Positions 27,913 through 36,787 of a stretch of 64,000 nt of DNA are shown here, piece after piece. The notes below the pieces were generated by a model, which searched no databases, was not told where the DNA came from, and worked only from the letters and a program-made list of their open reading frames with translations. This DNA is from Rhodopirellula sp. P2 (GTDB lineage Bacteria > Planctomycetota > Planctomycetia > Pirellulales > Pirellulaceae). The translations under genes were made by a program, and so were the position numbers. Numbering within the stretch: position 1 is the stretch's first letter; each line of letters opens with the position of its first letter. Location: contig NZ_CP118225.1 of assembly GCF_028768465.1 (NCBI RefSeq), forward strand, positions 868,001-932,000. The letters run 5' to 3'.

Positions 27913-28347
27913 TCAGCGTGCCCGCACCTTGATTCGCCGAGGCTTGGCCTCTTCGGATTTCGGCAGATGCAGGGTCAGCACACCGTTCTTCATCTCCGCT
28001 GAGATCCCAGATGCATCAATCTTTTCACCGATCGTGAAGCTTCTCTGGAAGTCTCCGACTTCGTACTCGGATTGCAGGTAGGAATCCGGGGCTGCATGAC
28101 GCGTGACTTGACCACGAATGGTCAACAACCGGTTCTCAAACTGGACGTCCAGGTCCGCTGGATCGACACCGGGCAGATCGCCCAAGAGCGTCAACTCCTG
28201 CTCACCTTCCCAGATATCAAATCGCGGCGTGAACGTCGTGCCGCGACTGGTGTTCTCGGTGCGTTGTTTGGAACGGGTGTTGGGACCAGCCATCGTGGTC
28301 GTCTTGTTTTTTGACCCATTGGAATGGGTCGTCATGGCAGTGCTCAT
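27913..28347 (-). CDS. Small heat-shock protein (Hsp20 family), copy 2
   Basis: The 144-residue protein has a flexible N-terminus of about 40 residues rich in Thr/Asn and an alpha-crystallin domain: PRFDIWEGEQELTLLGDLPGVDPADLDVQFENRLLTIRG and FQRSFTIGEKIDASGISAEMKNGVLTLHLPKSEEAKPRRIKV. ATG 28347 is preferred to a TTG four codons upstream because GGAG lies 6-9 nt ahead of it. These ATP-independent chaperones bind unfolding proteins. It follows the paralogous gene by 49 bp, so the two form a heat-shock operon. Confidence 0.92.
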   Translation of the reverse strand: MSTAMTTHSNGSKNKTTTMAGPNTRSKQRTENTSRGTTFTPRFDIWEGEQELTLLGDLPGVDPADLDVQFENRLLTIRGQVTRHAAPDSYLQSEYEVGDFQRSFTIGEKIDASGISAEMKNGVLTLHLPKSEEAKPRRIKVRAR

Positions 28348-28396
28348 GAGTTTCTCCAATCAATCAAAAAGGGTGGATCGAGGACGAGCCGACCGA

Positions 28397-28822
28397 TCAG
28401 CTCGACTGAACCTCGATTCGACGTGGTTTGGCAGTTTCACTTTTGGGCAGCGTGATCCTTAGGATGCCATGCTGAAAGTCCGCCGCAACTTGCTCGGCGT
28501 CGACGTCGGCGGGCAACTCCATCATTCGATAGAAGCTCCCGAACCCACGCTCTTGGCGGTGCCACGTTCCACCTTCCATTTCCGGTGCAGATCGCTCGCC
28601 TTTGAGAGTGAGCTGGTTGGCATCGACGTAGATTTCAAGCTGTTTTGAGTCGAATCCTGGCAATTCCGCTTCGACGTACACCGTGCCGTCGTCTTCCCAG
28701 ACATTCAAAGCTGGGAAGGTGACCGCGGACGTGCCGGATGGAACCCCGCGAGTGAACAGTCGGTCCATCTCACGCGAAAGGCGGTTCAGTTCGTTCCAAG
28801 GTTCCCAACGTGTCGCTAACAT
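28397..28822 (-). CDS. Small heat-shock protein (Hsp20 family), copy 1
   Basis: The 141-residue protein starts MLATRWEPWNELNRLSREMDRLF, the typical bacterial Hsp20 N-terminus, then the alpha-crystallin domain with ALNVWEDDGTVYVEAELPGF and GILRITLPKSETAKPRRIEV, which ends in the IxV-like tail. ATG 28822 follows GGAGG at about 7 nt; the upstream extension is not coding. It is the first gene of a two-gene operon. The two paralogues differ in their N-termini, which in this family controls oligomer size and client choice. The 221-bp upstream gap probably holds a stress-responsive promoter, but no inverted repeat of the CIRCE type was found. Confidence 0.93.
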   Translation of the reverse strand: MLATRWEPWNELNRLSREMDRLFTRGVPSGTSAVTFPALNVWEDDGTVYVEAELPGFDSKQLEIYVDANQLTLKGERSAPEMEGGTWHRQERGFGSFYRMMELPADVDAEQVAADFQHGILRITLPKSETAKPRRIEVQSS

Positions 28823-29043
28823 TTTTGATCCTCCGTTCACACAAGTGTGCAAGCAAAGTTTGTTGAAAGAATCTTGCTCAACACGGAATGCCAAACTGAC
28901 AGACGGCGTCGAGCCGGAACTTCAAAAATGCAACGAGTGTGCCAATTCCCCGCGAAGCGCACTCAAATTCTGGGACCCGCTGATGAACCAGTCCGTGAAC
29001 CGGAGTGGCTCAAGGGGCTCGTCCATCACGGTTGGCAGACGGG

Positions 29044-30474
29044 CTACTCGACTTGGCGAAGCTGCAGTGTGTCGATGATCTTTTCGTCGGCCAGAGCGTT
29101 GGTGATGACCCCCAACCAAACGCCCGGTTTGCACCAACCGCTTTCTTTGAGAACTTCCAATGCGTTGGTGATCGTTTGATCGTGGTCCTCCGAAAACTCC
29201 ATGAAGAATGGTTCCACTCCCCAGGGCAGCATCAGATGACGGAACGTGTGTTCGACGTCGGTGAAGGCAAAGATAGGCACCCCACGCGGCCGGAGCGCAC
29301 CGAGCACATAGGCCAGAAAACCGCTGCGGGTGAAGACAACGACTCCCGAGTCGCCCATTTCTTGCGCCAACGTGCATGCTGAACGCAGCATCATCGACTT
29401 TGGCTCACGGAGCACGATCTTCGAGTTCAGTTGACGGCTGACGGTGGGCTCGATGCTGGCAACGATGTTTTGCAGCACACCGACGGATTCCAGTGGGTAT
29501 TTGCCCGTGGTGGTTTCCCCGGACAGCATCACCGCATCGGCTTGTTCGCGAATCGCGTTGGAAACGTCCGACACTTCCGCCCGGGTTGGGACGGGGGAAT
29601 GAATCATCGACTCGAGCAAGTGCGTGGCGATGATGACCGGCTTGCCATCTTCTTGGCAGGCACGAATCAGCTCGGTTTGAACGAGCGGCAATCGGTGGTA
29701 GTCGATTTCAACGCCGAGGTCCCCGCGCGCCACCATGATCGCATCCGATTGCCGGATGATCGTCTTCATGTTGCGAACGCCAGCTTGGTCCTCAATTTTC
29801 GAAATGATTCGAGCGGGCGAATTGTGTTGGACCAAGAACTCGCGGAGTGAGTCGACGTCCGCCGCTTGGCGAACAAACGAGAGCGCGACGAAGTCAATGC
29901 CCGCTTGGATCCCCGCGATCAAATCCGTTCGGTCCTTGTCTGTGATCGCGGGCAAGTTGACTTGCACGCCGGGCAAGTTAATGTGCCGGCGCGAGTCCAA
30001 TGCACCGGTTGTGATCACTCGGCAGTGGACCGTCGTGGCATCCTTGCTCGCCACGTGCCAGTGCAGCAATCCGCTGTCGACCAAGATGGTGCTGTCCAAA
30101 TCAATCGCCTCGGGCAGACCGGGGTAGTTCACGCTGACCCGCGGCGTCCCATCGGACTCAACCGCCGATTGGTCGGGGCAGTCTTCAGTGAACAGCACCA
30201 GCTCATCACCGGTTTTCAGATCGATCGGTGCGTCGACGGCACCGGTTCGAATCTCAGGGCCCTTCACGTCCATCATCACCGCGACATGACGGTCAATCTG
30301 CTTGGAGACCGCTCGGATTCGGGCGACGATTTCGCCGACCCATTCAGGAGTCCCGTGAGCCATGTTGAGCCGCATGACATCGACACCCGCTTCGATCAAC
30401 GCCGCCAATTTTTCGGGGGACTCGGTTGCTGGTCCGATCGTGGCAATGATTTTGGTGTGACGGTAGTCCTGCAC
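29044..30474 (-). CDS. pyk: Pyruvate kinase
   Basis: The 476-residue enzyme makes pyruvate and ATP from phosphoenolpyruvate and ADP in glycolysis. It shows TKIIATIGPATES, DVMRLNMAHG (usually RLNFSHG), MMDVKGPEIRTG, the K-containing ISKIEDQAGVRN, ARGDLGVEI and IIATHLLESMIHSPVPTRAEVSDVSNAI (usually ATQMLESM). The C-terminal allosteric part is present. Translation starts at GTG 30474. Several signature positions are substituted, so it belongs to a divergent branch, but the catalytic residues stand. It is divergent from a membrane-protein gene 12 bp away. Confidence 0.93.
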   Translation of the reverse strand: MQDYRHTKIIATIGPATESPEKLAALIEAGVDVMRLNMAHGTPEWVGEIVARIRAVSKQIDRHVAVMMDVKGPEIRTGAVDAPIDLKTGDELVLFTEDCPDQSAVESDGTPRVSVNYPGLPEAIDLDSTILVDSGLLHWHVASKDATTVHCRVITTGALDSRRHINLPGVQVNLPAITDKDRTDLIAGIQAGIDFVALSFVRQAADVDSLREFLVQHNSPARIISKIEDQAGVRNMKTIIRQSDAIMVARGDLGVEIDYHRLPLVQTELIRACQEDGKPVIIATHLLESMIHSPVPTRAEVSDVSNAIREQADAVMLSGETTTGKYPLESVGVLQNIVASIEPTVSRQLNSKIVLREPKSMMLRSACTLAQEMGDSGVVVFTRSGFLAYVLGALRPRGVPIFAFTDVEHTFRHLMLPWGVEPFFMEFSEDHDQTITNALEVLKESGWCKPGVWLGVITNALADEKIIDTLQLRQVE

Positions 30475-30486
30475 GGTTGCGTCTCA

Positions 30487-31323
30487 ATGAGCGGAAAAAG
30501 AAGTGACGAGGCGGCGAAGTGTCGCGGGCAACGGCCTGGCGAACAAGCTGCCGAGCCGACAACGGAACCCATCCCACCGATGACGGCTCAGTTGGTTGCA
30601 TTTGCCTCCATTCCGTTCACCAGCCACAATGGCGAGCAGTTCCCCAGCGTCCGTCAATTTGGATTTGGCACGATGTCCCCTCTTGAAATGCAACCCACGT
30701 TCTCTATGGACTTCCCGGTCCCAGCCAACGCGATGGTGGTGGGAGTCCGCACGGCCATCGCCACGCTGGGTCCCAGCACGCGAGCTGTCGCGGCGGGCAA
30801 ATGCTTGGAGATCGCTCCGCCACGGAACGAAACTCGGTTTTGGTCCCCGCACCTGTCGATCCAGTTCAGCGATGTGCGTCCGGAGTCGTCTGGAAACGCG
30901 GAATCCCCACACCACAGCGACCATTCGGTGCCAGCGGAGAGCTCGCCAGAAGGTGCCTCGGACGTGAACTGCCAGCTGTTTGGCCGGTTCTCGCCGAGAC
31001 CTGAAATCTGGACATTCTGCATGTTTCTCTATTTTGCCATGGCATTGATCCTGTGTGGCGGATTGCTGATCGCGTACGTGCAATGGAGCCTCGGTGCATC
31101 GATGACGGGGCTGTGGATGGTGCCACTTGCCCTGCTGGTGATCGCCGGTTTGCACGCGGCGAGTTTGATCGGACAAGGCCTGAGCCGTCATCAGATGATC
31201 GAATTACGGGAGCAGTTGGACCAGATTTTGGCGTTGGCAGCCCCGGAAACTCCCACTGCGGAACGCCCCGGCTTGTCGACGGCAGACCAAACGCCGACGA
31301 TGCGGGTCGAAATCACGTCCTGA
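30487..31323 (+). CDS. Hypothetical protein with C-terminal two-helix membrane region
   Basis: I do not recognise the family. The 278-residue frame has a polar, Pro/Ser-rich first 175 residues without a signal peptide. Two hydrophobic helices (IWTFCMFLYFAMALILCGGLLIAY and MTGLWMVPLALLVIAGLHAASL) follow, then a short polar tail with a coiled-coil-like MIELREQLDQILALA. Codon use fits neighbouring genes. The start is uncertain: ATG 30487 lies only 12 bp from the divergent pyk start, while ATG 30580 would leave room for promoters. The biotin synthase gene starts 37 bp after it, so the two may be cotranscribed. Confidence 0.6.
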   Translation: MSGKRSDEAAKCRGQRPGEQAAEPTTEPIPPMTAQLVAFASIPFTSHNGEQFPSVRQFGFGTMSPLEMQPTFSMDFPVPANAMVVGVRTAIATLGPSTRAVAAGKCLEIAPPRNETRFWSPHLSIQFSDVRPESSGNAESPHHSDHSVPAESSPEGASDVNCQLFGRFSPRPEIWTFCMFLYFAMALILCGGLLIAYVQWSLGASMTGLWMVPLALLVIAGLHAASLIGQGLSRHQMIELREQLDQILALAAPETPTAERPGLSTADQTPTMRVEITS

Positions 31324-31360
31324 TCTTCCTCATCTCCTTCCCCGCTGACCCCCTGGTTCC

Positions 31361-32440
31361 ATGAGCGTTGCTGACTCCAGTGCTGCCGATTCTGTTGCTG
31401 CCCCGGACACTGCCGACACGTCATCGTCCGCCGGTGCGTTTTCGCCTCCGGGATACTACGACGCATTGGCCCAACAAGTCCTCGACGGCACGCCGATCAC
31501 GCGAGCGCAAGCGCTCGGAATGCTGGAAGCGTCTGACCTGGATGTGCCCGCGATCATTTCGGCCGGCTATCGAATTCGCCATCAGTACTTTGGCAACACG
31601 GTTCAGCTGTATTTCTTGATGAATGCCAAGAGCGGGTTGTGCCCCGAGGATTGCCACTACTGCAGCCAATCCAAAGTTTCCGACGCTCCCGTCCCCAAGT
31701 ACAACATTCTCAAACGCGACGCGTTGATGGATGCCGCCAAAGTCGCTGCCGAACGAGGTGCCAAGACGTACTGCTTGGTGATCTCCGCTCGCGGACCAAA
31801 CGAACGCGAAATGAAAGCGGTCGAAGCGATCGTTCCCGAGATCAAGCAGAAATACAACTTGGACATCTGCGCCTGCTTGGGCTTGCTGGATGAATCTCAA
31901 GCCGCACGGCTGAAGGCCTGTGGTGTCGACCGAGTCAACCACAACCTGAACAGCAGCGAATCACACTACGAAAAAATCTGCACGACGCACACCTACGAAG
32001 ACCGCGTTCAAACGCTGCGGCACGTTCGCGATGCGGGCATGGAAATGTGCAGCGGTGGCATCATTGGCATGGGCGAATCCAAGTCCGACATCGTGTCGAT
32101 GGCGTTCGACCTCAACGAGCTTGGTGTGCAATCGATTCCCGTCAACATTCTCAATGCGATCGATGGCACACCACTGGAAGGCACCGAGGCTTTGACGCCT
32201 CAAGACGCCCTCAAAGCACTGGCGATGTTCCGGTTCGTGAACCCGGATCGTGAACTGCGAATCGCTGGCGGTCGTGAACTGCACCTGCGTCAGCTGCAAC
32301 CCATGGGACTGTACGTTGCCAACAGCGTGTTCGTGGGCGATTACCTGACGACGCAAGGCCAAGCACCTCAAGCGGATTACGACATGATTCGCGACCTCGG
32401 TTTCGACGTCACCGGTTCGTGCGAAGAGCTGAGCGTCTGA
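31361..32440 (+). CDS. bioB: Biotin synthase
   Basis: The 359-residue radical-SAM enzyme inserts sulfur into dethiobiotin to form biotin. The 4Fe-4S cluster motif is CPEDCHYC (C94, C98, C101); further family segments are GVDRVNHNLNSSESHYEKICTTHTYEDR, CSGGIIGMGES and the C-terminal REMRLAGG-equivalent RELRIAGGRELHL. The first 28 residues are Ala/Ser/Asp-rich and look non-essential. It is followed by an SDR gene one base past its stop, so the two are tightly coupled, although other biotin genes are absent from the window. Confidence 0.95.
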   Translation: MSVADSSAADSVAAPDTADTSSSAGAFSPPGYYDALAQQVLDGTPITRAQALGMLEASDLDVPAIISAGYRIRHQYFGNTVQLYFLMNAKSGLCPEDCHYCSQSKVSDAPVPKYNILKRDALMDAAKVAAERGAKTYCLVISARGPNEREMKAVEAIVPEIKQKYNLDICACLGLLDESQAARLKACGVDRVNHNLNSSESHYEKICTTHTYEDRVQTLRHVRDAGMEMCSGGIIGMGESKSDIVSMAFDLNELGVQSIPVNILNAIDGTPLEGTEALTPQDALKALAMFRFVNPDRELRIAGGRELHLRQLQPMGLYVANSVFVGDYLTTQGQAPQADYDMIRDLGFDVTGSCEELSV

Positions 32441-32441
32441 G

Positions 32442-33266
32442 GTGGAAACCACCGCTCGTCGTTCACGATTGCAAGGCGTTTTCGAAACGGATGATCCGGT
32501 TGCCATCGTCACGGGCAGTGGTTCACCGCGAGTCGGTCGTGTCATCGCGGAAGAATTGTCGCGGCGCGGCTGCCATGTGGCTCTGCACGCCAACACCAGC
32601 GTTGACGAAGCTGAGCAAGCCGCCTCGCAGTGGCAGCAACGATTCGGCCGCGAAGCGATTGTGACGCAAGGTTCACTCGAAGAAGACGCGACCTGCGATG
32701 CGATCATCGATCAAACGCACCAGCACTTTGGCCGGCTCGACATCCTGGTCAACAGCGCCGCGATCTGGACCCCCACGCGATTGGAAAACATCACCGGTGA
32801 CGAGATCCGGCGGTACTTCCAAATCAACTCCGTCGCCTCGCTGCTGTGCGCTCGCGCCGCCGGCCGACACATGGTCACGCAATCGCGTGGGGGCTGCATC
32901 ATCAACCTGGGTGACTGGGCCACGGTGCGACCATACGCGGAACACGCCGCGTACTTTCCTAGCAAAGGGGCGATCGAGGTCATGACCCGGTCGTTGGCGG
33001 TGGAACTCGGGGGCAGCCACCCGAATATTCGAGTCAACTGCGTGCAACCAGGGCCCGTGCTGCTGGCGGACGAGGTCTCCGCCGAGACCGTGAACGAGTT
33101 GGCCGACAGCACCCTGGCTCGGCGAGTCGGCACGCCCGAGGACGTCGCTCACGCGGTCGGCTTCTTGTGCGAAAACACATTTGTCACAGGAGTCTGCTTG
33201 CCGGTCGATGGCGGCCGCAGCGTCTTCGCCCCCGACGGACTTCAGATTGGCCGCAACACCGGCTGA
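32442..33266 (+). CDS. Short-chain dehydrogenase/reductase (pteridine-reductase-like)
   Basis: The 274-residue Rossmann oxidoreductase has the cofactor motif VTGSGSPRVGRVIAEEL, the NSA motif LVNSAAIW, the active-site serine region INLGDWATVRPY and the YxxxK pair in YFPSKGAIEVMTRSLAVELG, then RVNCVQPGPVLL. The TGS-x-RVG form of the cofactor loop resembles pteridine reductases (TGAARRIG). Its start is GTG 32442, directly after the bioB stop, so expression depends on bioB. Substrate unknown; a role near biotin or folate-type cofactors is only a guess. Confidence 0.85.
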   Translation: METTARRSRLQGVFETDDPVAIVTGSGSPRVGRVIAEELSRRGCHVALHANTSVDEAEQAASQWQQRFGREAIVTQGSLEEDATCDAIIDQTHQHFGRLDILVNSAAIWTPTRLENITGDEIRRYFQINSVASLLCARAAGRHMVTQSRGGCIINLGDWATVRPYAEHAAYFPSKGAIEVMTRSLAVELGGSHPNIRVNCVQPGPVLLADEVSAETVNELADSTLARRVGTPEDVAHAVGFLCENTFVTGVCLPVDGGRSVFAPDGLQIGRNTG

Positions 33267-33355
33267 ACCCAGGCGAAGTTTGAGCATTTTGACTTCACCC
33301 CAGCGACCTGAAACCTGCAACACGGACGCACCCCCATCCAACGGACTGAACCGAC

Positions 33356-33832
33356 ATGACTGAATCCAAACCTGCCACCAATTTCAAACCCGTGGAGCTG
33401 TACACCGATGGTGCCTGCAGTGGGAACCCGGGACCGGGTGGTTGGGCGTTTGTGTTGCGATGCCCGCGGACGCTGAAAGAGATTCAGCGATCAGGCGGCC
33501 AACCGCACACGACCAACAACCAAATGGAATTGATGGCCGTTATCCGTGGACTGGAGGCTCTCAAAGAACCCTGCGCTGTCGCTCTGTACTCCGACAGCAA
33601 ATACGTGGGGCAGGGGATGTCGAGCTGGATGGCCGGCTGGAAGAGTCGCGGTTGGAAACGCAAAGAGGGTTCCAAACTGGTTCCGGTCAAGAACGTTGAG
33701 CTGTGGCAAGAACTCGATCAACAAATGCAAGACCACGTGGTGACCTACCATCACGTCAAAGGTCACGCCGGGCACACCGAAAACGAACTGTGCGACCAAT
33801 TGGCGGTCGCGGCGTACCAGCAGTATCTCTAA
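33356..33832 (+). CDS. rnhA: Ribonuclease HI
   Basis: The 158-residue enzyme cleaves RNA in RNA-DNA hybrids. The catalytic acidic residues are all recognisable: Asp in [17 protein letters not shown], Glu in [18 protein letters not shown], Asp in [12 protein letters not shown] and the late Asp in [11 protein letters not shown]. The basic handle [16 protein letters not shown] is present, as in the E. coli enzyme. ATG 33356 follows ACCGAC with a weak ribosome site. The surrounding genes (SDR, carotenoid desaturase) are unrelated. Confidence 0.95.
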   Translation: MTESKPATNFKPVELYTDGACSGNPGPGGWAFVLRCPRTLKEIQRSGGQPHTTNNQMELMAVIRGLEALKEPCAVALYSDSKYVGQGMSSWMAGWKSRGWKRKEGSKLVPVKNVELWQELDQQMQDHVVTYHHVKGHAGHTENELCDQLAVAAYQQYL

Positions 33833-33939
33833 CACTGGCCGCACGCGTAAGATAACGCAGTTGCTCGCGGCGAGCGTTTGAAGTTCAAGCCGCGAGGCGG
33901 CTCTCAGTTTGTGTTCTTGGTCTGGTCAGTAAGGTTGTC

Positions 33940-35505
33940 ATGTCCCAAAGGAAAGTCGTTGTCGTTGGAGCTGGCCCCGGTGGGTTGGCGTCAGCGATGC
34001 AGCTCGCCGCGGGCGGTTGCGACGTGACCATCTTGGAACGCCGCGGGCAAGTCGGTGGGCGGACGTCCGCCATCGAAATGGATGGCTTCCGTTTCGACTG
34101 CGGCCCCACGTTCTTCCTGTACCCGCGTGTGTTGGACGAGATCTTTCACTCGACCGGGCATGACTTGATGGAAGAGGTCCCGATGGAGCGTTTGGACCCT
34201 CAATATCGACTGACATTCGGTGGGGGCGGTCAACTCGATTGCACGCCCGACATGGATGAAATGGATCGCCAGATCGCTCAGTTCTCACCGCAAGACGTTG
34301 GGCAACTGAAGCGGTACATGGACGACAACCGGATCAAGCTAGAGAAGTTTCGTCCGATCCTGGAGTCGCCATTCCACTCCGCGCTGGACGTGATGAAGCC
34401 GTCCTTGTTGGGCGCGGCCAAGCACCTGCACCCGTTCCGAACCCTGGGCAAAGAACTCGAACGCTACTTCAGCGACCCCCGACTCGTGATCGCGTTCGCA
34501 TTCCAGTCCAAGTACCTCGGGATGTCGCCGTTCAATTGCCCGAGCCTGTTCAGCATCCTGTCGTTTCTGGAATACGAATACGGCGTCTTCCATCCCATCG
34601 GTGGCTGCAGCCGCGTGAGCGAAAGGATGGCGGAACTGGCCGAACAAATGGGCGTGAAGATCCGGCTCGATGAACCGGTCGAGTCCATCGAGATGGAAGG
34701 TCGTCGGGTGCGTGCGCTGCACACCCACCACGATCGCTACGACGCCGATGCGTTTGTCGTCAACGCCGACTTCGCGGACTGGATGACCAAGACCGTTCCC
34801 AACGCGTCCCGCAAACGATGGTCGAACGAACAGATCGCCAAGAAGAAGTTTTCCTGCAGCACTTACATGCTGTACCTAGGGATCGAAGGTCTGTACGAAG
34901 ACCTGCCGCACCACAGCATCCACATCAGCCAAGACTACAACCGCAACCTCCGCGAAATCGAAACCGATCACGTTCTCAGCCAGGATCCCTCGGTGTATGT
35001 CCAGAATGCCGGCGTGACCGATCCGACGCTGGCGCCCGCCGGACACAGTTCGTTGTACGTTTTGGTTCCGGTCACGCATGACACCGACAACGTGGACTGG
35101 TCCAAAGAGGCTCCTCGTTTCCGCGAGCTGACGCTGGACAAGTTGGGCGAACTCGGCCTGACCGATGTTCGCGATCGGATTCGGGTGGAGCATCAAATCA
35201 CGCCCGACGATTGGCAGAGCGACTACGCAATCTACAAAGGGGCCACGTTCAACTTGGCTCATAACTTGGGCCAAATGCTTCACAAGCGACCTCACAATCG
35301 TTTCGAGGAACTGGACGGGGTTTACTTGGTCGGCGGCGGCACGCATCCGGGCAGTGGGTTGCCGGTGATCTATGAATCCAGCCGGATCAGTTCGCGATTG
35401 TTGCTGCAAGATCTGGGGATGGACACGGACTTCATGGACGAATCCGCCCGCGGCGTCCCACCACGTCCTGAGCCGACTGTGATGGCCTCGGCTTCCAGCC
35501 TCTGA
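33940..35505 (+). CDS. Phytoene/diapophytoene desaturase-type FAD enzyme (CrtI/CrtN family)
   Basis: The 521-residue protein begins with the dinucleotide-binding motif VVVGAGPGGLASAMQLAAGG followed by VTILERRGQVGGRTS, and ends with the CrtI-type motif GVYLVGGGTHPGSGLPVIYESSRIS. Desaturases of this family convert a colourless carotene precursor to a coloured polyene. Planctomycetes are pigmented and at least some use a C30 squalene-derived route, so the substrate could be diapophytoene or phytoene; sequence alone does not decide. No other carotenoid gene is nearby. Confidence 0.87.
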   Translation: MSQRKVVVVGAGPGGLASAMQLAAGGCDVTILERRGQVGGRTSAIEMDGFRFDCGPTFFLYPRVLDEIFHSTGHDLMEEVPMERLDPQYRLTFGGGGQLDCTPDMDEMDRQIAQFSPQDVGQLKRYMDDNRIKLEKFRPILESPFHSALDVMKPSLLGAAKHLHPFRTLGKELERYFSDPRLVIAFAFQSKYLGMSPFNCPSLFSILSFLEYEYGVFHPIGGCSRVSERMAELAEQMGVKIRLDEPVESIEMEGRRVRALHTHHDRYDADAFVVNADFADWMTKTVPNASRKRWSNEQIAKKKFSCSTYMLYLGIEGLYEDLPHHSIHISQDYNRNLREIETDHVLSQDPSVYVQNAGVTDPTLAPAGHSSLYVLVPVTHDTDNVDWSKEAPRFRELTLDKLGELGLTDVRDRIRVEHQITPDDWQSDYAIYKGATFNLAHNLGQMLHKRPHNRFEELDGVYLVGGGTHPGSGLPVIYESSRISSRLLLQDLGMDTDFMDESARGVPPRPEPTVMASASSL

Positions 35506-35640
35506 TTCTCGCTCGACTGCTTGGAAGCCAGTGCCATGGGGCCTTCACAGAAAGCCACAACACCAACGCTGCTTCGCAAAGCAGATAGAATGTGGGTCTG
35601 AACTCGCATTCCAGTCCCATGCGTCCACCACGAGCCCCGC

Positions 35641-36540
35641 GTGAACACCCCATCACCATTTCGACGCCGAACAAGCGTCTCCGCTGTCGTTCCATTCTGC
35701 ATTGCAGCCTGCTTCGCTAGCCTTTGGAGCGGGGCGGCTTCCACGTCCTCGGCTCAAACGCCTGCCTCGCCTGCAACGGTTCGTCCGTCGCATCCTCAGG
35801 CTCACGCGCACAACGACTACCTGCACGAACGTCCGCTGCTGGACGCCCTCGACAACGGCTTCCGCAGCATTGAAGCGGATGTCTTTTTGGTCGAAGGGGA
35901 CCTTTGGGTCGCACACTCGGTCTCGGAACTTTCCGCTGATCGAACCTTGAAAGCGTTGTACCTCGATCCACTGCGGCAGCGGATGCAATCGAACGTCAAG
36001 GCGGAGGGATCTTCGGACTCGTTCCAAAGCGTCGAAAGCGATGGCCTGCCCGTCACCTTGCTGATCGATCTGAAGTCCGAAGGGGAGTCCACCTACCGGG
36101 CCCTCAATCAACTGCTTTCGACCTACGACGACGTGTTCACACATGTCGATTCCAAAGGGGTGCACCGGCGCGGCGTGACCGCCATCATCAGCGGCAACCG
36201 GCCCATCGAATTGGTCCAGTCGGACTTGCCCCGGTTCGTTGGCGTGGACGGTCGACTGGACGATTTGGAGGGTGATCACTCGGCCGACCTGATGCCGTTG
36301 ATCAGCGACCACTGGGGCCGCCATTTCAAGTGGCGCGGCAAGGGCGAACTGCCCGAGGCCGATCGCCAAAAGCTGAGCCTGATTTTGGAACGAGCCCACC
36401 AGCAAAACCGTCGAGTCCGTTTCTGGGCGACGCCCGATCACGAAGCCGCTTGGAAGGTCCTCCACGACGCGGGAGTCGACTTGATCAACACGGATGACCT
36501 CGAGGGCCTCCATCGATTCCTGCAATCACAATCGAAGTGA
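35641..36540 (+). CDS. Secreted PI-PLC/glycerophosphodiester phosphodiesterase-like protein
   Basis: The 299-residue protein starts at GTG 35641, has a signal peptide ending near STSSAQ (about residue 40), and then a TIM-barrel phosphodiesterase-like fold. HPQAHAHNDYLHERPLLDALDNGFRSIEADVFLVEGDLWVAH carries the two histidines and the E-x-D pair typical of the family's metal site, and LLIDLKSEG gives another acidic ligand. Family members hydrolyse phospholipid headgroup diesters. Substrate is unknown. It stands alone between the desaturase and a Tat-exported dehydrogenase-like gene. Confidence 0.8.
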   Translation: MNTPSPFRRRTSVSAVVPFCIAACFASLWSGAASTSSAQTPASPATVRPSHPQAHAHNDYLHERPLLDALDNGFRSIEADVFLVEGDLWVAHSVSELSADRTLKALYLDPLRQRMQSNVKAEGSSDSFQSVESDGLPVTLLIDLKSEGESTYRALNQLLSTYDDVFTHVDSKGVHRRGVTAIISGNRPIELVQSDLPRFVGVDGRLDDLEGDHSADLMPLISDHWGRHFKWRGKGELPEADRQKLSLILERAHQQNRRVRFWATPDHEAAWKVLHDAGVDLINTDDLEGLHRFLQSQSK

Positions 36541-36787
36541 CCCGGGTTGGAAGCCCGACCCGATTGAAATCCAGCACCTCGACTCCCGACACCCCAATTC
36601 CACCCACTTGAGGAAATCTGGGCTCCACCGTCGAACCGGCCTGATCGGCGAGATTCCTTGGCCGACGAGTAAAATTGCGTGTCTTGGGGCTTTGGAGGCG
36701 TAAGGTGGATGAATACGCCGCACGAAGCATGCATAATGTGTATGTCTCCCCATCGTCCCACCTTCCTCTTCCTTCCACAGGCCCGCC

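Noticed and set aside
30487-31323. Extension of the membrane-protein frame upstream to 29866
   Set aside because: The upstream part lies opposite the pyk coding sequence and has no start context; the gene is taken to begin after the pyk start.
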